From the NCBI RefSeq assembly GCF_036516575.1, contig NZ_DATBTY010000058.1, forward strand, positions 1-64,000: a DNA stretch of 64,000 nt, written 5' to 3'. Each line of letters starts with the position of its first letter. Positions within the stretch are counted from its first letter, which is position 1. Below the pieces are notes generated by a model. That model was not told where the DNA came from. It was given only the letters and a program-made list of their open reading frames with translations, and searched no databases. Made by a program: the position numbers and the translations under genes. The DNA is from Cerasibacillus sp036516575 (GTDB taxonomy: Bacteria; Bacillota; Bacilli; Bacillales; Amphibacillaceae). Positions 25,882 to 34,900 of the stretch are shown here, piece by piece.

Positions 25882-25912
25882 TTGAAAGTGACGTAACGTT
25901 ATTTTGTATACT
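25882..25912 (+). promoter_or_regulatory. MerR-type promoter with 19-bp spacer
   Basis: TTGAAA (25882-25887) and TATACT (25907-25912) are spaced 19 bp, and the spacer contains the near-palindrome GTGACGTAACGTTAT. Long spacers with internal dyads are the hallmark of MerR-activated promoters, so the regulator probably controls its own operon. Confidence 0.75.
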
Positions 25913-25950
25913 TGAATTGAATTAATCATTATAAAACGGTGGTGTAAATC

Positions 25951-26715
25951 GTGATATCTATAAAAGATGTTTCGAAACAAACAGGTGTATCAGTGAGGAC
26001 ACTACGTTACTATGACGAAATAGATTTATTATCTCCTGCTGGGAAAACGGATGGTGGACATCGACTTTATGGTGAAACAGAATTAAAAAAACTCCAACAA
26101 ATCCTATTTTTGAAAACGTTAGGCTTTCAATTAAAAGAAATAAAGGACATCTTATCAGATGATGGTAATTGGAATTGGGCAAAGGGGTTAGAAAATCAAT
26201 TAAAGTACATTCAACAAGAAAAGGAAAGAATGATAAAGATTGAACAAACATTAAAAGGTTTAATGAATAGCTTAACAATTGACGGGTCGATTGACTTGCT
26301 TTATATCAATCAGTTAATCCAGTTATACCAACAAAACGCTGAGAAAAGAGAAATCTATCGGCATCGTTATTTTGATTCACAAGAAAGGGAATTACTTCAT
26401 CTTCTGCCAAATATGAATCGTGATGACCCGGATTCATTAGAGTGGATTTCTTTAATCGCACAATTGAAGAAACATATGGGTCAAGGCATTAAGGCACCTG
26501 AAGTTCAACGCGTTGTTAAACGAATAGATGAAAAGTCGATCGAAACATTTGGTTATAACGATGCATTTTTTGAAAAGTTTTGGGCGATAAGAAAATCACC
26601 AGAAAAATCTAAAGAAATTGGTCTCTATCCTATCGAACAGGAACTATTGGATTTCTTTGAGCAGGCTTGGGAAGTGTATCAAAATGAACAATTTGATGGG
26701 GAGAAAGAAGGTTGA
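25951..26715 (+). CDS. MerR family transcriptional regulator with TipAS-like C-terminal part
   Basis: The 254-residue regulator has an N-terminal MerR helix-turn-helix (KDVSKQTGVSVRTLRYYDEIDLL then GGHRLYG), a coiled-coil dimer helix near 80-100, and a helical effector domain. Residues 190-254 look TipAS-like (EKFWAIRKSPEKS). The start is GTG 25951. A membrane protein gene follows after 6 nt and probably is the target, as drug-responsive MerR proteins often sit with membrane genes. Confidence 0.88.
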   Translation: MISIKDVSKQTGVSVRTLRYYDEIDLLSPAGKTDGGHRLYGETELKKLQQILFLKTLGFQLKEIKDILSDDGNWNWAKGLENQLKYIQQEKERMIKIEQTLKGLMNSLTIDGSIDLLYINQLIQLYQQNAEKREIYRHRYFDSQERELLHLLPNMNRDDPDSLEWISLIAQLKKHMGQGIKAPEVQRVVKRIDEKSIETFGYNDAFFEKFWAIRKSPEKSKEIGLYPIEQELLDFFEQAWEVYQNEQFDGEKEG

Positions 26716-26721
26716 TCATTA

Positions 26722-27369
26722 ATGGCTTTTATTCTCGATTTTCAATGGGAAATATTCATTACGATAGAGATTCTATTATTGGTATCTCTACTACTATTTG
26801 GTTTTGTTAGATATTTTCTTAGTAAGAAAAGACTAAGTATGTTATTTATTATTGCTTTTCTGGTGCTATTAATGTTAGAGGCTTTATTAGCTTTGGTGCT
26901 TTATCGTATGACAGGGGAGATCTCGACTTTTCAAATTGTCATAGCGGTCTTTGTACTGTACGCGTGTACATTTGGTATTTTTGATTTTTTAAAGCTAGAT
27001 CGTTGGATGAGAAGAAAGATAGGTACATGGCGTGGTGTAGAACTCTTAACAGAAAAAGACTATGACGTGATAGCCAGAAATAAAAATCCAAAATATATAG
27101 CGAAAAAATACCGCTGGTCATCGACAGTACATTTAGTCGTATTTCTAGTTGTACAGAGCATTTTTTGGATGTACGGAACGAAAGATATAGAGGAAATGTT
27201 CAGTTATATACGAGATTTATCATGGATTGAGACAGGTCGCTTTGAAGATTCTCCTTACCCTAATGAGACCATTTATTCTATCGGCATGTTGTGGGGTTTG
27301 ATTTTTATCATTGATTTCATTTGGTCATGGTCATATACAATTTTTCCATCAAAAACAAATGGAAAATAA
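26722..27369 (+). CDS. membrane protein of unknown function
   Basis: This 215-residue protein has about five hydrophobic helices (10-30, 37-60, 70-90, 130-150, 190-207) with a cytoplasmic basic segment near 92-125. I recognise no family. It is 6 nt after the MerR gene and under the same promoter. A role in exporting or resisting the inducer is a guess. Confidence 0.7.
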   Translation: MAFILDFQWEIFITIEILLLVSLLLFGFVRYFLSKKRLSMLFIIAFLVLLMLEALLALVLYRMTGEISTFQIVIAVFVLYACTFGIFDFLKLDRWMRRKIGTWRGVELLTEKDYDVIARNKNPKYIAKKYRWSSTVHLVVFLVVQSIFWMYGTKDIEEMFSYIRDLSWIETGRFEDSPYPNETIYSIGMLWGLIFIIDFIWSWSYTIFPSKTNGK

Positions 27370-27488
27370 TTTGCCGAGTCATTAAACCATATCCGGTTGT
27401 CTAATCGCGGTATATTGTAGATTAAGATGAAAGATTTGCTCAAAGAGAAACCCACTGAAGTAAGTGGGATAAATAAAATAGTTGATAT

Positions 27489-27523
27489 AAAAAAATGTAG
27501 CTGTAAGTATAGTTACATTTTTT
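27489..27523. terminator. bidirectional terminator between MerR operon and SDR gene
   Basis: AAAAAAATGTA pairs with TACATTTTTT. A separate small hairpin CCCACT/AGTGGG lies at 27450-27467. Confidence 0.75.
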
Positions 27524-27535
27524 GTTTTACGCTGC

Positions 27536-28084
27536 TTAAGGGCGTCGTTCCCATGGTTCCAATACACCAACAATCGTTTTTTCCCGGTCAAGATTAATAG
27601 CTTCAATGACACCACGACTTATTTCATGATGTGTTAGCCATCTTGAACGATTTTCTTCTATTTTAAATCCAAGCTGAACGTCGCGGTACAAGCAATTTTT
27701 TGGAATCTCTATTTTTTGTTTAATGGCATTGACATTCGTACTACTCCCTTTAATATGGAAGAGTCGCCACTTCTCTTCAAGATGATTCAGTTCATTAAAG
27801 ATCACTGGAAGTGCTTTTGGTGCAGAGCTATGTATCCATGCAATCACATAATCAAATGCACCATGAACTTCAAGAGCATGCTGTATTCCTTCTTGCAATT
27901 TCAAGGTGTCTCGGTAATCAATGAATTGGTAATGGACTTTGTGTTCATTATCGCCAGGGACAGTTTGCTCCAACTTTTCTTTATTTCTTCCGATTAACAT
28001 TGTTTTATCCGCTTGTTTAATCATCCATGATGACATTTCCCGTAGCATACCCGTACCACCAATAATAAGTACATGTTTTATCAT
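27536..28084 (-). CDS. short-chain dehydrogenase-like (Rossmann fold) protein
   Basis: The 182-residue protein starts MIKHVLIIGGTGMLREMS, a nucleotide-binding glycine loop, and has IGRNKEKL, the usual segment at the end of the second strand. No clear YxxxK catalytic pair is visible, so it may be a truncated or atypical SDR. ATG 28084 follows GAGGTGG; the open frame extends 12 codons further up without a ribosome site. Two catabolite-control-like elements lie upstream at 28214-28251 (TGTAAACGCTTAAA and TGTGAAACGCT). Confidence 0.75.
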   Translation of the reverse strand: MIKHVLIIGGTGMLREMSSWMIKQADKTMLIGRNKEKLEQTVPGDNEHKVHYQFIDYRDTLKLQEGIQHALEVHGAFDYVIAWIHSSAPKALPVIFNELNHLEEKWRLFHIKGSSTNVNAIKQKIEIPKNCLYRDVQLGFKIEENRSRWLTHHEISRGVIEAINLDREKTIVGVLEPWERRP

Positions 28085-28281
28085 TTCCACCTCACAATTA
28101 TATCGAGTATAGAAAAGCAAATCTATCTTTACAAGGTAAATCTGCTTTTATTTATGATAAAAAACAAATAAAAACGGTTCTTTTTTCATTCACAATTACG
28201 CCATAATCATTTTTGTGAAACGCTCTAACACGTGGTGTGTAAACGCTTAAAAACTTTCTATATCACTATAAAATTTATCAA

Positions 28282-28600
28282 TTATCTTCCGAGCTCTAAA
28301 TTATTCGCACGTGCATTAAACAGTGTATATACATTAAAAAGATGTTTTATATTCCTTCTCAGTTTAGACCTACTTATGGGCTTGTTCCTAGCCTTTTTGT
28401 AATCTTTATTTCTATAAATCTCAAAAGGATCGACAAATTTCTGGAACATAGACATAGTGTAGATTGCTTCGGAATTGAATTGAAATAATTCACTTGTACA
28501 GGTCTATTGACCCCTGTATGTAATGAATTTGGGACACGAAGTACCCGTGCAACATCTTTTGAGCTAGGATCTGCCCCGTAATCTAGGGTGAGCGTATGTC
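28282..28600 (-). pseudogene. replication/primase-like protein remnant from a mobile element
   Basis: On the minus strand the frames read DYGADPSSKDVARVLRVPNS, then after a shift FVDPFEIYRNKDYKKARNKP and RNIKHLFNVYTLFNARAN. The pattern SKD-x-ARVLR-x-P and LFNVYTLFNAR is that of plasmid or conjugative-element replication/primase-like proteins of Bacilli. Stops and a frameshift break it. This DNA fills the gap between the SDR gene and the rhomboid gene. Confidence 0.4.
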
Positions 28601-28629
28601 AACTACGGGTTTGGAATAGAAGGATTACT

Positions 28630-29235
28630 TTATTCAGTAGTTTGTACCTTTTCTTGCTTAAATAATGAATCAATAAAGGCAACTAAAATTCCACCGAAAA
28701 AGCCACCAAGATGTACAGAGATTGCTACATTCGGAATCAAAAAGGTACTGACAAATCCGATGAGCAACATCATGACCGTAAACCGTTTATCATTAGCGGA
28801 GATTCGATCGAAATATCGAACCGTTAAAAACGTAAGGATCCCGATAAAGCCAAAAACCGGTCCTGAAGATCCTGAGATAGGCATCGGGCCTTCGTAAAAA
28901 AAGTAAAATAAAATACCACCACTAATTGATGTGAGAATCAGAAATAGGAAAAATTTAAAACTACCAAAAAATCTCTCAAGGGAACGAGATAAAATAAACA
29001 AAATTGGTAAATTGATAAAAAAATGAATCATACTCATATGACCGAACGCATATGTAAGCAATCGCCATATTTGCCCCTTGCTGATTAGTTGTTGATCTAA
29101 AGCTCCAAACAAGATCACACTTTCATGACTATAATCCGTTTGTTGAAAGATGATGTAATGCAAAAGGACAATAACCGCACAAATCACAATAAAGGCAATC
29201 GTTACCGGAATTGTCTTTAATGTATGCACACTCAT
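28630..29235 (-). CDS. rhomboid family intramembrane serine protease
   Basis: The 201-residue protein has six membrane helices. The catalytic GSSG places Ser124 in helix 4, and His175 in VHLGGFFGG lies in helix 6. HMSMIHFFIN near residue 66 is the conserved rhomboid segment in helix 2. Rhomboids cut membrane proteins within the bilayer. It is a single gene with no clear operon partner. Substrates are unknown. Confidence 0.92.
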   Translation of the reverse strand: MSVHTLKTIPVTIAFIVICAVIVLLHYIIFQQTDYSHESVILFGALDQQLISKGQIWRLLTYAFGHMSMIHFFINLPILFILSRSLERFFGSFKFFLFLILTSISGGILFYFFYEGPMPISGSSGPVFGFIGILTFLTVRYFDRISANDKRFTVMMLLIGFVSTFLIPNVAISVHLGGFFGGILVAFIDSLFKQEKVQTTE

Positions 29236-29779
29236 AACTATGTTAGACCTCCTTTATAAAAATAGGTAAAAGTAAAACAAACAGTTTGCTAACATGAATT
29301 TCTTCTACTTACTAAACCTGTTAGGTCATCCCAATTTTTAAGTGACATCATAACTTGTAACACATTTTCAATATGTTATCAGCCTTTATTTAAGACTATC
29401 ACAATAACAATTACCTGCAAATTGTGAAATTTCGACAAAATTCAACCCTTGTGTTTTGTGAAGATCATCTATGATTTTGTCAAGTTTATAAGTAATAGTA
29501 CTTACAACACCAACCACCAGTCAGCCAGTCATCAAATTAAAGTTTAGTGGTTTTTTGGAATGAAAATCTACCAAACATATTTAATGGTTAGCTCATTCTT
29601 CCAACCAATTATAGTAAAAGCAAATTAAAGTATTTTAAGGGATATTCAAATAAAATTACTTATTCCTTTCATATGTCTTGTTTTGTTTATAAATACAACA
29701 TTTCCATCCCCCTTTGACTTGCATAATTTTGTATATCTCCGTTTATTTAAAAATAAAACCATATTAAAGTCTGAAATAA
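29236..29779. other. intergenic region upstream of the acyl-CoA ligase gene
   Basis: I see no gene. A hairpin AACCAC/GTGGTT followed by T lies near 29508-29556. The sequence is AT-rich. An isolated TTGTGAAATTTC near 29418 resembles a Rex half-site but lacks the second half. Confidence 0.4.
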
Positions 29780-29834
29780 TTGTATAATAGCTCAGTTTCA
29801 TATATAATAACAATAAAAAGAATGAACGTTCATT
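29780..29834 (+). promoter_or_regulatory. promoter and FadR-type operator of the acyl-CoA ligase gene
   Basis: TTGTAT (29780-29785) and TATAAT (29803-29808) are spaced 17 bp. Just downstream, AATGAACGTTCATT (29821-29834) is a perfect palindrome that fits the TGAATGA/TCATTCA operator of the acyl-CoA-responsive repressor FadR of Bacilli. Confidence 0.75.
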
Positions 29835-29861
29835 CATTTTAAGGGGGAAGGATGTTAAACT

Positions 29862-31424
29862 ATGAATCTACCACAATCAGTGTATGAAAGGGCAATGAAG
29901 CAACCTGAACAGATAGCATATGAGTTTATGAATGAACAATATACATATGCACAATTTGAACAATCTGTTGCGCAATTTGCAGGTGCTTTAAAGGAACATG
30001 GGGTCAAAAAAGGGGATCATATTGCATTATTGGTAGGGAATACACCACATTTTTTAGTTACATTGTATGCAAGTTGGCGTTTAGGGGCAGTTGTCGTACC
30101 GATAAACCCAATCTATACGGCTAATGAAATTTCATATATCGTTCAAAATAGCGATGCCAAGATAATAGTCGCTCTAGATCGATTATGGCCTATGTTTGAT
30201 AAGCGCGAGATATTATTTCCAAACATCGAAATAATGATTGTTTGTGAGACAGATGAAGAAGCAATGGGGCAATGTATGCAACTTGAAGAACTATTTTTTT
30301 TCCGGCCTTTTATGAAATTGGGTGAACCAGTCACTCAGTTAACAAATTTTGACAAAAATGATAACGCTATCATTCTATATACATCAGGGACAATGGGCCA
30401 GCCTAAGGGCGCTATGCTAACCCATGAAAATGTTTATTCAAATGCACGTGATGTCGGGACATACTTGGAAATGTCTTCGGATGACCGTGTCGTGGCAACA
30501 TTACCAATCTTTCATGTTTTTGCCTTGACAGTCGTTGTAAATGCACCATTATTTAGAGGTGCAACTGTATTACTTTTACCACGATTCAGCCCGAAGGAAG
30601 TATTTGAAGTTATTCGCGAGCGAAAAGCAACTGTCTTTGCAGGGGTACCGACAATGTATAATTTTCTCTATCAGTTTGAGGAAGGGAAAAGAGAAGATTA
30701 TGAATCCATTCGCTTATCTATTTCAGGCGGGTCATCACTTCCAGTTTCATTATTACACAATTTTGAAGAAAAATTTAATACACGTATTTCTGAAGGGTAT
30801 GGTCTATCTGAAGCTTCACCTGTCACCTGTTTTAACCCGATTGATCGTGAGCGTGTACCAGGATCAATTGGTATGTCAATCGTGAACGTCGAAAATAAAG
30901 TTGTTGATACAGAAGGAAATGAAGTACCAAAAGGTGATATTGGTGAGCTGATTGTTAGAGGTCCGAATGTGATGAAAGGTTACTATAAAATGCCTGAAGA
31001 AACAAATGCTGTCCTAAAAGATGGCTGGCTATATACCGGTGATATGGCAAGAGAAGATGAGAACGGGTATTTCTACATTGTTGACCGGAAAAAAGATATG
31101 ATTATAGTGGGCGGATATAATGTGTACCCTCGAGAAGTAGAGGAAGTGTTGTATAAACATCCAGATATCATTGAGTGTGCTATTATAGGCATACCGGATG
31201 TTGAATTAGGAGAGGCAGTCAGTGCTCATATTGTTTTGAAAAAGGACAGTGATCTAGACATACAAGGTATTATCGATTTCTGTTCACAACATCTCGTAAA
31301 ATATAAAGTACCAACGGATATTAACTTTACAGACGAGTTACCGAAAAATACGACAGGCAAGATATTACGCCGTTCATTAAAAGATACGATGTTAAAGCAA
31401 AGGCAAAAAGTGAAGAATGAATGA
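29862..31424 (+). CDS. lcfB: long-chain fatty acid--CoA ligase (LcfB/YhfL-like)
   Basis: This enzyme activates fatty acids to acyl-CoA with ATP. The 520-residue sequence has the AMP-binding loop YTSGTMGQPKGAMLTH near residue 173, EGYGLSE near 319, YTGDMA near 395 and the late TGKILRR lysine motif. The ribosome site is AAGGGGGAAGG. The closest match by memory is B. subtilis YhfL (LcfB). The FadR-type operator in front supports a role in fatty acid breakdown. Confidence 0.93.
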   Translation: MNLPQSVYERAMKQPEQIAYEFMNEQYTYAQFEQSVAQFAGALKEHGVKKGDHIALLVGNTPHFLVTLYASWRLGAVVVPINPIYTANEISYIVQNSDAKIIVALDRLWPMFDKREILFPNIEIMIVCETDEEAMGQCMQLEELFFFRPFMKLGEPVTQLTNFDKNDNAIILYTSGTMGQPKGAMLTHENVYSNARDVGTYLEMSSDDRVVATLPIFHVFALTVVVNAPLFRGATVLLLPRFSPKEVFEVIRERKATVFAGVPTMYNFLYQFEEGKREDYESIRLSISGGSSLPVSLLHNFEEKFNTRISEGYGLSEASPVTCFNPIDRERVPGSIGMSIVNVENKVVDTEGNEVPKGDIGELIVRGPNVMKGYYKMPEETNAVLKDGWLYTGDMAREDENGYFYIVDRKKDMIIVGGYNVYPREVEEVLYKHPDIIECAIIGIPDVELGEAVSAHIVLKKDSDLDIQGIIDFCSQHLVKYKVPTDINFTDELPKNTTGKILRRSLKDTMLKQRQKVKNE

Positions 31425-31433
31425 GGTTTATTT

Positions 31434-31466
31434 AAGCTAGCTCAGTTTGATAGAGCTAGCTTTTCA
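31434..31466 (+). terminator. terminator after lcfB
   Basis: AAGCTAGCTC pairs with GAGCTAGCTT around a 9-nt loop, followed by T. Confidence 0.85.
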
Positions 31467-31472
31467 ACATAT

Positions 31473-31931
31473 TTAACATACCTTGTCCATTAATTTAAAA
31501 ATACCAAGATGTAATCCATCATGCCATGTAATAAACTGCAAGGTTGCTTCGACTGTATGTAATGATAGCGCATGGAATACTTGAATTTCTGCTGCTTCTT
31601 TTTTTAAATCGTCTGGCGAGTATGTCGTCAATATGCGCTTTTTTTGTTCATCTAAAGCACTAATAATTTTTTCCTTAGATGGCGGTTCGTCTATCCATTC
31701 AGATGATCGTGTTCCATTAATAAATAATTTTTTCCATTGCGGATACATGATTGTATAGTTAGGATCAGCTTTGTTTAAAAATACTTCTGTTGTCATATAC
31801 ATATGCCCCGCATTCCAGCGAATCGTATTTGGAAAATCATTCGGTTGGTTGTCCCATTTATTTTCATGAATATTTTGTAGGGCAATTAAAACACATGTAC
31901 GTGAATAGGCAAACATTTCTAAGGACTCCAT
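31473..31931 (-). CDS. DinB-like / DUF664-type metalloprotein
   Basis: The 152-residue helical protein has three candidate metal His residues: one in NAGHMY near residue 43, and two in the WHDGLHLG motif near 135-139. This pattern defines the DinB/YfiT superfamily of four-helix proteins, some of which are thiol (bacillithiol) transferases. The exact function is unknown. The start ATG follows GAGGAGATG. Confidence 0.8.
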   Translation of the reverse strand: MESLEMFAYSRTCVLIALQNIHENKWDNQPNDFPNTIRWNAGHMYMTTEVFLNKADPNYTIMYPQWKKLFINGTRSSEWIDEPPSKEKIISALDEQKKRILTTYSPDDLKKEAAEIQVFHALSLHTVEATLQFITWHDGLHLGIFKLMDKVC

Positions 31932-32156
31932 AACAACATCTCCTCATTTAGTAGATTTTTTACTTTATCTGTAAAAGGTATAATGTAGAAGCTAATAATC
32001 TATATATCGATATATTTAGATATATATATATATAATATCTGCCCACAACAATATAAACAATTGTTTTGCTTTAATCAAAAACAAAGAGAATATAAATGCA
32101 TGCACCTAACTTAAACTTAAATCATGCATCCACAATTCAGTATCCTCGAGGTTTTA
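31932..32156. other. AT-rich intergenic stretch
   Basis: It contains a run of alternating TA dinucleotides (about 31996-32036). I see no gene. Confidence 0.4.
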
Positions 32157-32306
32157 TTAAGGAGCATTTGTAAGATCTTTTAAATCTTTACTGCCGAAGA
32201 GGAGTAAACTAATCAAAAGGACAATTAAAAGAGCGTTGATTAGTTTAGAGCCATCAAATGATTCAGTCTCATTTATATGATTGCTTTGATTTGAATTTTG
32301 TTTCAA
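32157..32306 (-). CDS. tiny single-pass membrane protein (TTG start)
   Basis: A 49-residue frame starts at TTG 32306 behind AAAGGGTGA. It has a polar, Asn/Gln-rich N-terminus, one membrane helix (LINALLIVLLISLLLFG, about residues 22-38) and a charged tail. It follows the 96-residue gene after 5 nt, so the two form a pair. No family recognised. Confidence 0.5.
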   Translation of the reverse strand: MKQNSNQSNHINETESFDGSKLINALLIVLLISLLLFGSKDLKDLTNAP

Positions 32307-32311
32307 TTATA

Positions 32312-32602
32312 TCACCCTTTCCTTTGCGAAATGATATTAAATGCCTCAACAATCTCATTTAGCGTCATATCTCCGTTTTCATCAATAAAATCAACCATTT
32401 TATTATTATTATTCATTGTTTTATACTGACCAATTAAAGTGACATTAACGACAGGTGAATCGCGAAATATTTCTACTGAATCTACTTTCAGTTTACCAGT
32501 TAGTAAAAGTGCTGCCGCTACAATCTCCAATTTTTTATCTTTGAATAAGTCATGAATGGAGTACATATTTACTTTATTTAAATGATCATTATTCCTTTTC
32601 AT
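32312..32602 (-). CDS. protein of unknown function, 96 residues
   Basis: The product starts MKRNNDHLNKV and has one hydrophobic stretch (KLEIVAAALLLTGKL), followed by a polar C-terminus with NNNNK. I do not recognise it. It has a GGAGG site and leads the tiny membrane protein gene; opposite it lies a holin-like/autolysin pair. Confidence 0.55.
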   Translation of the reverse strand: MKRNNDHLNKVNMYSIHDLFKDKKLEIVAAALLLTGKLKVDSVEIFRDSPVVNVTLIGQYKTMNNNNKMVDFIDENGDMTLNEIVEAFNIISQRKG

Positions 32603-32854
32603 GAGAACTCCTCCAGTTGTATTTATTTTATGTGCGAAATAAAATAAGGTTCTCTTAAATGCGGAGTGGGCACAGCCAATCTTCTATTAAAAGGTTTTTT
32701 ATATGCCATATCACCCCAATATAAAAAAGCACAGGAATAATTGAAATAGGTAGCCCCTATTTCGTGCATTCATTCGATTTTAATTGTGAAGGGAAGTTCG
32801 CCTTTCCTGGGAGGACAAGCGCAACATAAATTGTTAGTAATGGGGGTGAAAAAA

Positions 32855-33124
32855 ATGACTTTTATCATATACGATGTTGCTTTGATTCCAATTATAACGG
32901 GGGTTGTGCAAGCCTTTAAGCAAATGGGACTACCGAAGCGCTTTTCTCCTTTATTAGCTCTGTTATTGGGAATGGCGGGTGGTGTATTTTATGTTTGCCC
33001 GACAGATTTGAAAAGTGGCATCATGATTGGCATTGTGTTAGGACTCTCAGCAACAGGGTTACACTCGGGTAGTAAAAATATGATTAAAAAACAAGGAGAT
33101 GATTCAGATGAAATTATTCATTGA
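32855..33124 (+). CDS. holin-like small membrane protein upstream of autolysin
   Basis: The 89-residue product has two or three hydrophobic helices: ALIPIITGVVQAF near residue 8, FSPLLALLLGMAGGVFY near 28 and a glycine-rich SGIMIGIVLGLSATGL near 54. This matches the two-helix phage-type holin pattern. ATG 32855 follows GGGGGTG; the longer frame from 32786 lacks a site. It overlaps the amidase gene, typical of lysis pairs. Confidence 0.6.
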   Translation: MTFIIYDVALIPIITGVVQAFKQMGLPKRFSPLLALLLGMAGGVFYVCPTDLKSGIMIGIVLGLSATGLHSGSKNMIKKQGDDSDEIIH

Positions 33125-33905
33125 TCCTGGACATGGAGGAACAGATCCGGGAGCACAAGGAAACGGGTTACAAGAAAAAAATCTCACATTAAACATTGCC
33201 TTAAAGCTTCGAAACATTCTTGAACAAGAATATACAGGTCACTCAATCATGATGTCACGTACGACAGATAAGACTGTTTCATTGACAGAACGAACAAATA
33301 TGGCAAATAACTGGGGAGCGAATTATTTAGTATCGATTCATATTAATGCAGGTGGCGGAACTGGTTTCGAATCTTACACTTATAATGGTAGTTATGCAGG
33401 AAAAGCTGAAACGAATCGCTTACGAGGTATCGTTCATGACGAGATTATTAGACAGACGGGCTTTTATAATCGTGGGAAAAAAGAAGCAAACTTCCATATG
33501 GTACGTGAATCAAGGATGCCAGCTGTTCTCACGGAAAATGGTTTTATCGACACGGTAGCAGACGCCAATTTATTAAAACAAGATGCCTTTTTAAATAAAA
33601 TAGCACGCGGGCATGCTGTCGGTATAGCAAAAGCATTTAACTTAAAAAAGAAAAGTGATTCTGGAACAACAACTTATTATCGTGTTGTGGCAGGTTCATT
33701 TGTATCGCGGACCTATGCCGAACAGCGTGTGAATGAATTAACACAAAAAGGATTTTCAAGTTTTATAGATATATATAAACAAGCTGGTACAACTTACTAT
33801 CGCGTGATTTGTGGATCATTTATGGAGCGACAATATGCTGAAGAACGTGTGACACAATTAAAAAAAGCTGGATTTGAATCTTTTATCGTCGTCGTTACTC
33901 TATAG
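33108..33905 (+). CDS. cwlC: N-acetylmuramoyl-L-alanine amidase with two SPOR repeats (CwlC-like)
   Basis: This cell-wall amidase cuts the MurNAc-L-Ala bond. The Amidase_3 domain opens with FIDPGHGGTDPGA (zinc His) and has SIHINAGGG and LTENGFID, containing further zinc/catalytic residues. Two SPOR repeats (TYYRVVAGSF and TYYRVICGSF) bind denuded glycan. In B. subtilis CwlC helps lyse the mother cell after sporulation. ATG 33108 follows AAGGAG. It overlaps the holin-like gene by 17 nt. Confidence 0.93.
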   Translation: MKLFIDPGHGGTDPGAQGNGLQEKNLTLNIALKLRNILEQEYTGHSIMMSRTTDKTVSLTERTNMANNWGANYLVSIHINAGGGTGFESYTYNGSYAGKAETNRLRGIVHDEIIRQTGFYNRGKKEANFHMVRESRMPAVLTENGFIDTVADANLLKQDAFLNKIARGHAVGIAKAFNLKKKSDSGTTTYYRVVAGSFVSRTYAEQRVNELTQKGFSSFIDIYKQAGTTYYRVICGSFMERQYAEERVTQLKKAGFESFIVVVTL

Positions 33906-33913
33906 AAAGGGAC

Positions 33914-33952
33914 GTAGAGCAAGCATAAAAAATGTTTGCTCTACATTTTTTT
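33914..33952 (+). terminator. terminator after cwlC
   Basis: GTAGAGCAAGCAT pairs with ATGTTTGCTCTAC and is followed by seven T. Confidence 0.9.
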
Positions 33953-33971
33953 GCTGTCAGTTAGAAATTTT

Positions 33972-34000
33972 TGAAACCTTCTTTCCCTTTTAACCGTATA
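33972..34000 (+). promoter_or_regulatory. sigma-W-type promoter of pspA-ydjGHI
   Basis: TGAAAC (33972-33977) and CGTATA (33995-34000) are spaced 17 bp and match the extracytoplasmic sigma-W promoter pattern of Bacilli. This agrees with the sigma-W control of pspA-ydjGHI in B. subtilis. Confidence 0.75.
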
Positions 34001-34142
34001 TAGATTAAAGGATTTATTAAAAGTAGGTAAAACTCCATTTTAATAGTTGCAGATATTTGCAAAATATGTTACTTATGAAATATCAGAATTTTATCTGTGC
34101 TGTTATGGGGGATTACAAATAAAAAAGGAGAGGATGTTTAAA

Positions 34143-34823
34143 ATGAGTATGTTAAGAAGATTTAAAGACATTATGGCAAGTAATATTCATGCATTATTAG
34201 ACAAAGCTGAAGATCCGGAGAAGATGATTGATCAATATCTTCGTAATTTGAATAAAGATCTAGGAAAAGTAAAAGCAGAAACAGCTTCTGTCATGGCTGA
34301 AGAACAACGTTCCAAACGTGCTTTAGATGAATGTTTACAAGACGTTGATAAAATGCAAAAGTACGCTCTAAAAGCATTAGAGGCTGGTAATGAAGATGAT
34401 GCAAGGAAGTTTTTAGAGAGAAAAGCGACATACACAGCGAAAGAGAATGAGTTACGTCAAGCCCATGAACTAGCTGCTTCAAATGCAACACAAATGCGTC
34501 AAATGCATGATAAATTAGTTAGTGATATTAATGAACTTGAGTCACGCCGTTCCATGCTAAAAGGAAAAGCTGCTGTAGCGAAAACGCAACAACGGATGAA
34601 TAAGTTAGGTGCTTCTGTTTCAGGTGCTAATAAATCAATTTCAGCATTTGATCGGATGGAAGATAAGATTAATAAACAATTAGATGAAGCAAGAGCGATG
34701 GCAGAGTTAAACAAAGGGCCAACAGATGAAATTGATGATTTAACAGCTAAATACTCTAGCAGTGTCAATGTAGATGATGAGTTAGCTGCTTTAAAAGCGC
34801 AGTTAAATAGTAATCAAGAATAA
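34143..34823 (+). CDS. pspA: phage shock protein A homologue (PspA/IM30)
   Basis: PspA-family proteins coat damaged inner membranes as ESCRT-III-like polymers. The 226-residue protein begins with the amphipathic helix MSMLRRFKDIMASNIHALL and is almost wholly coiled coil. ATG 34143 follows AAAGGAGAGG. It leads the operon pspA-ydjG-ydjH-ydjI, behind a sigma-W-type promoter. B. subtilis calls it ydjF. A terminator hairpin after it may reduce expression of downstream genes. Confidence 0.93.
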   Translation: MSMLRRFKDIMASNIHALLDKAEDPEKMIDQYLRNLNKDLGKVKAETASVMAEEQRSKRALDECLQDVDKMQKYALKALEAGNEDDARKFLERKATYTAKENELRQAHELAASNATQMRQMHDKLVSDINELESRRSMLKGKAAVAKTQQRMNKLGASVSGANKSISAFDRMEDKINKQLDEARAMAELNKGPTDEIDDLTAKYSSSVNVDDELAALKAQLNSNQE

Positions 34824-34836
34824 TTGATTCATCTCT

Positions 34837-34868
34837 AAAAAAGCTGTAGCTCAAGCTACAGCTTTTTT
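34837..34868 (+). terminator. terminator between pspA and ydjG
   Basis: AAAAAAGCTGTAGC pairs with GCTACAGCTTTTTT around TCAA. It may attenuate the downstream genes, since no clear second promoter is visible. Confidence 0.85.
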
Positions 34869-34900
34869 AGAGAAGCAGAATGAGAGGGGGATGAGAGAGT

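Noticed and set aside
29410..29440. Rex operator
   Set aside because: Only one half of the TTGTGAA/TTCACAA palindrome is present.
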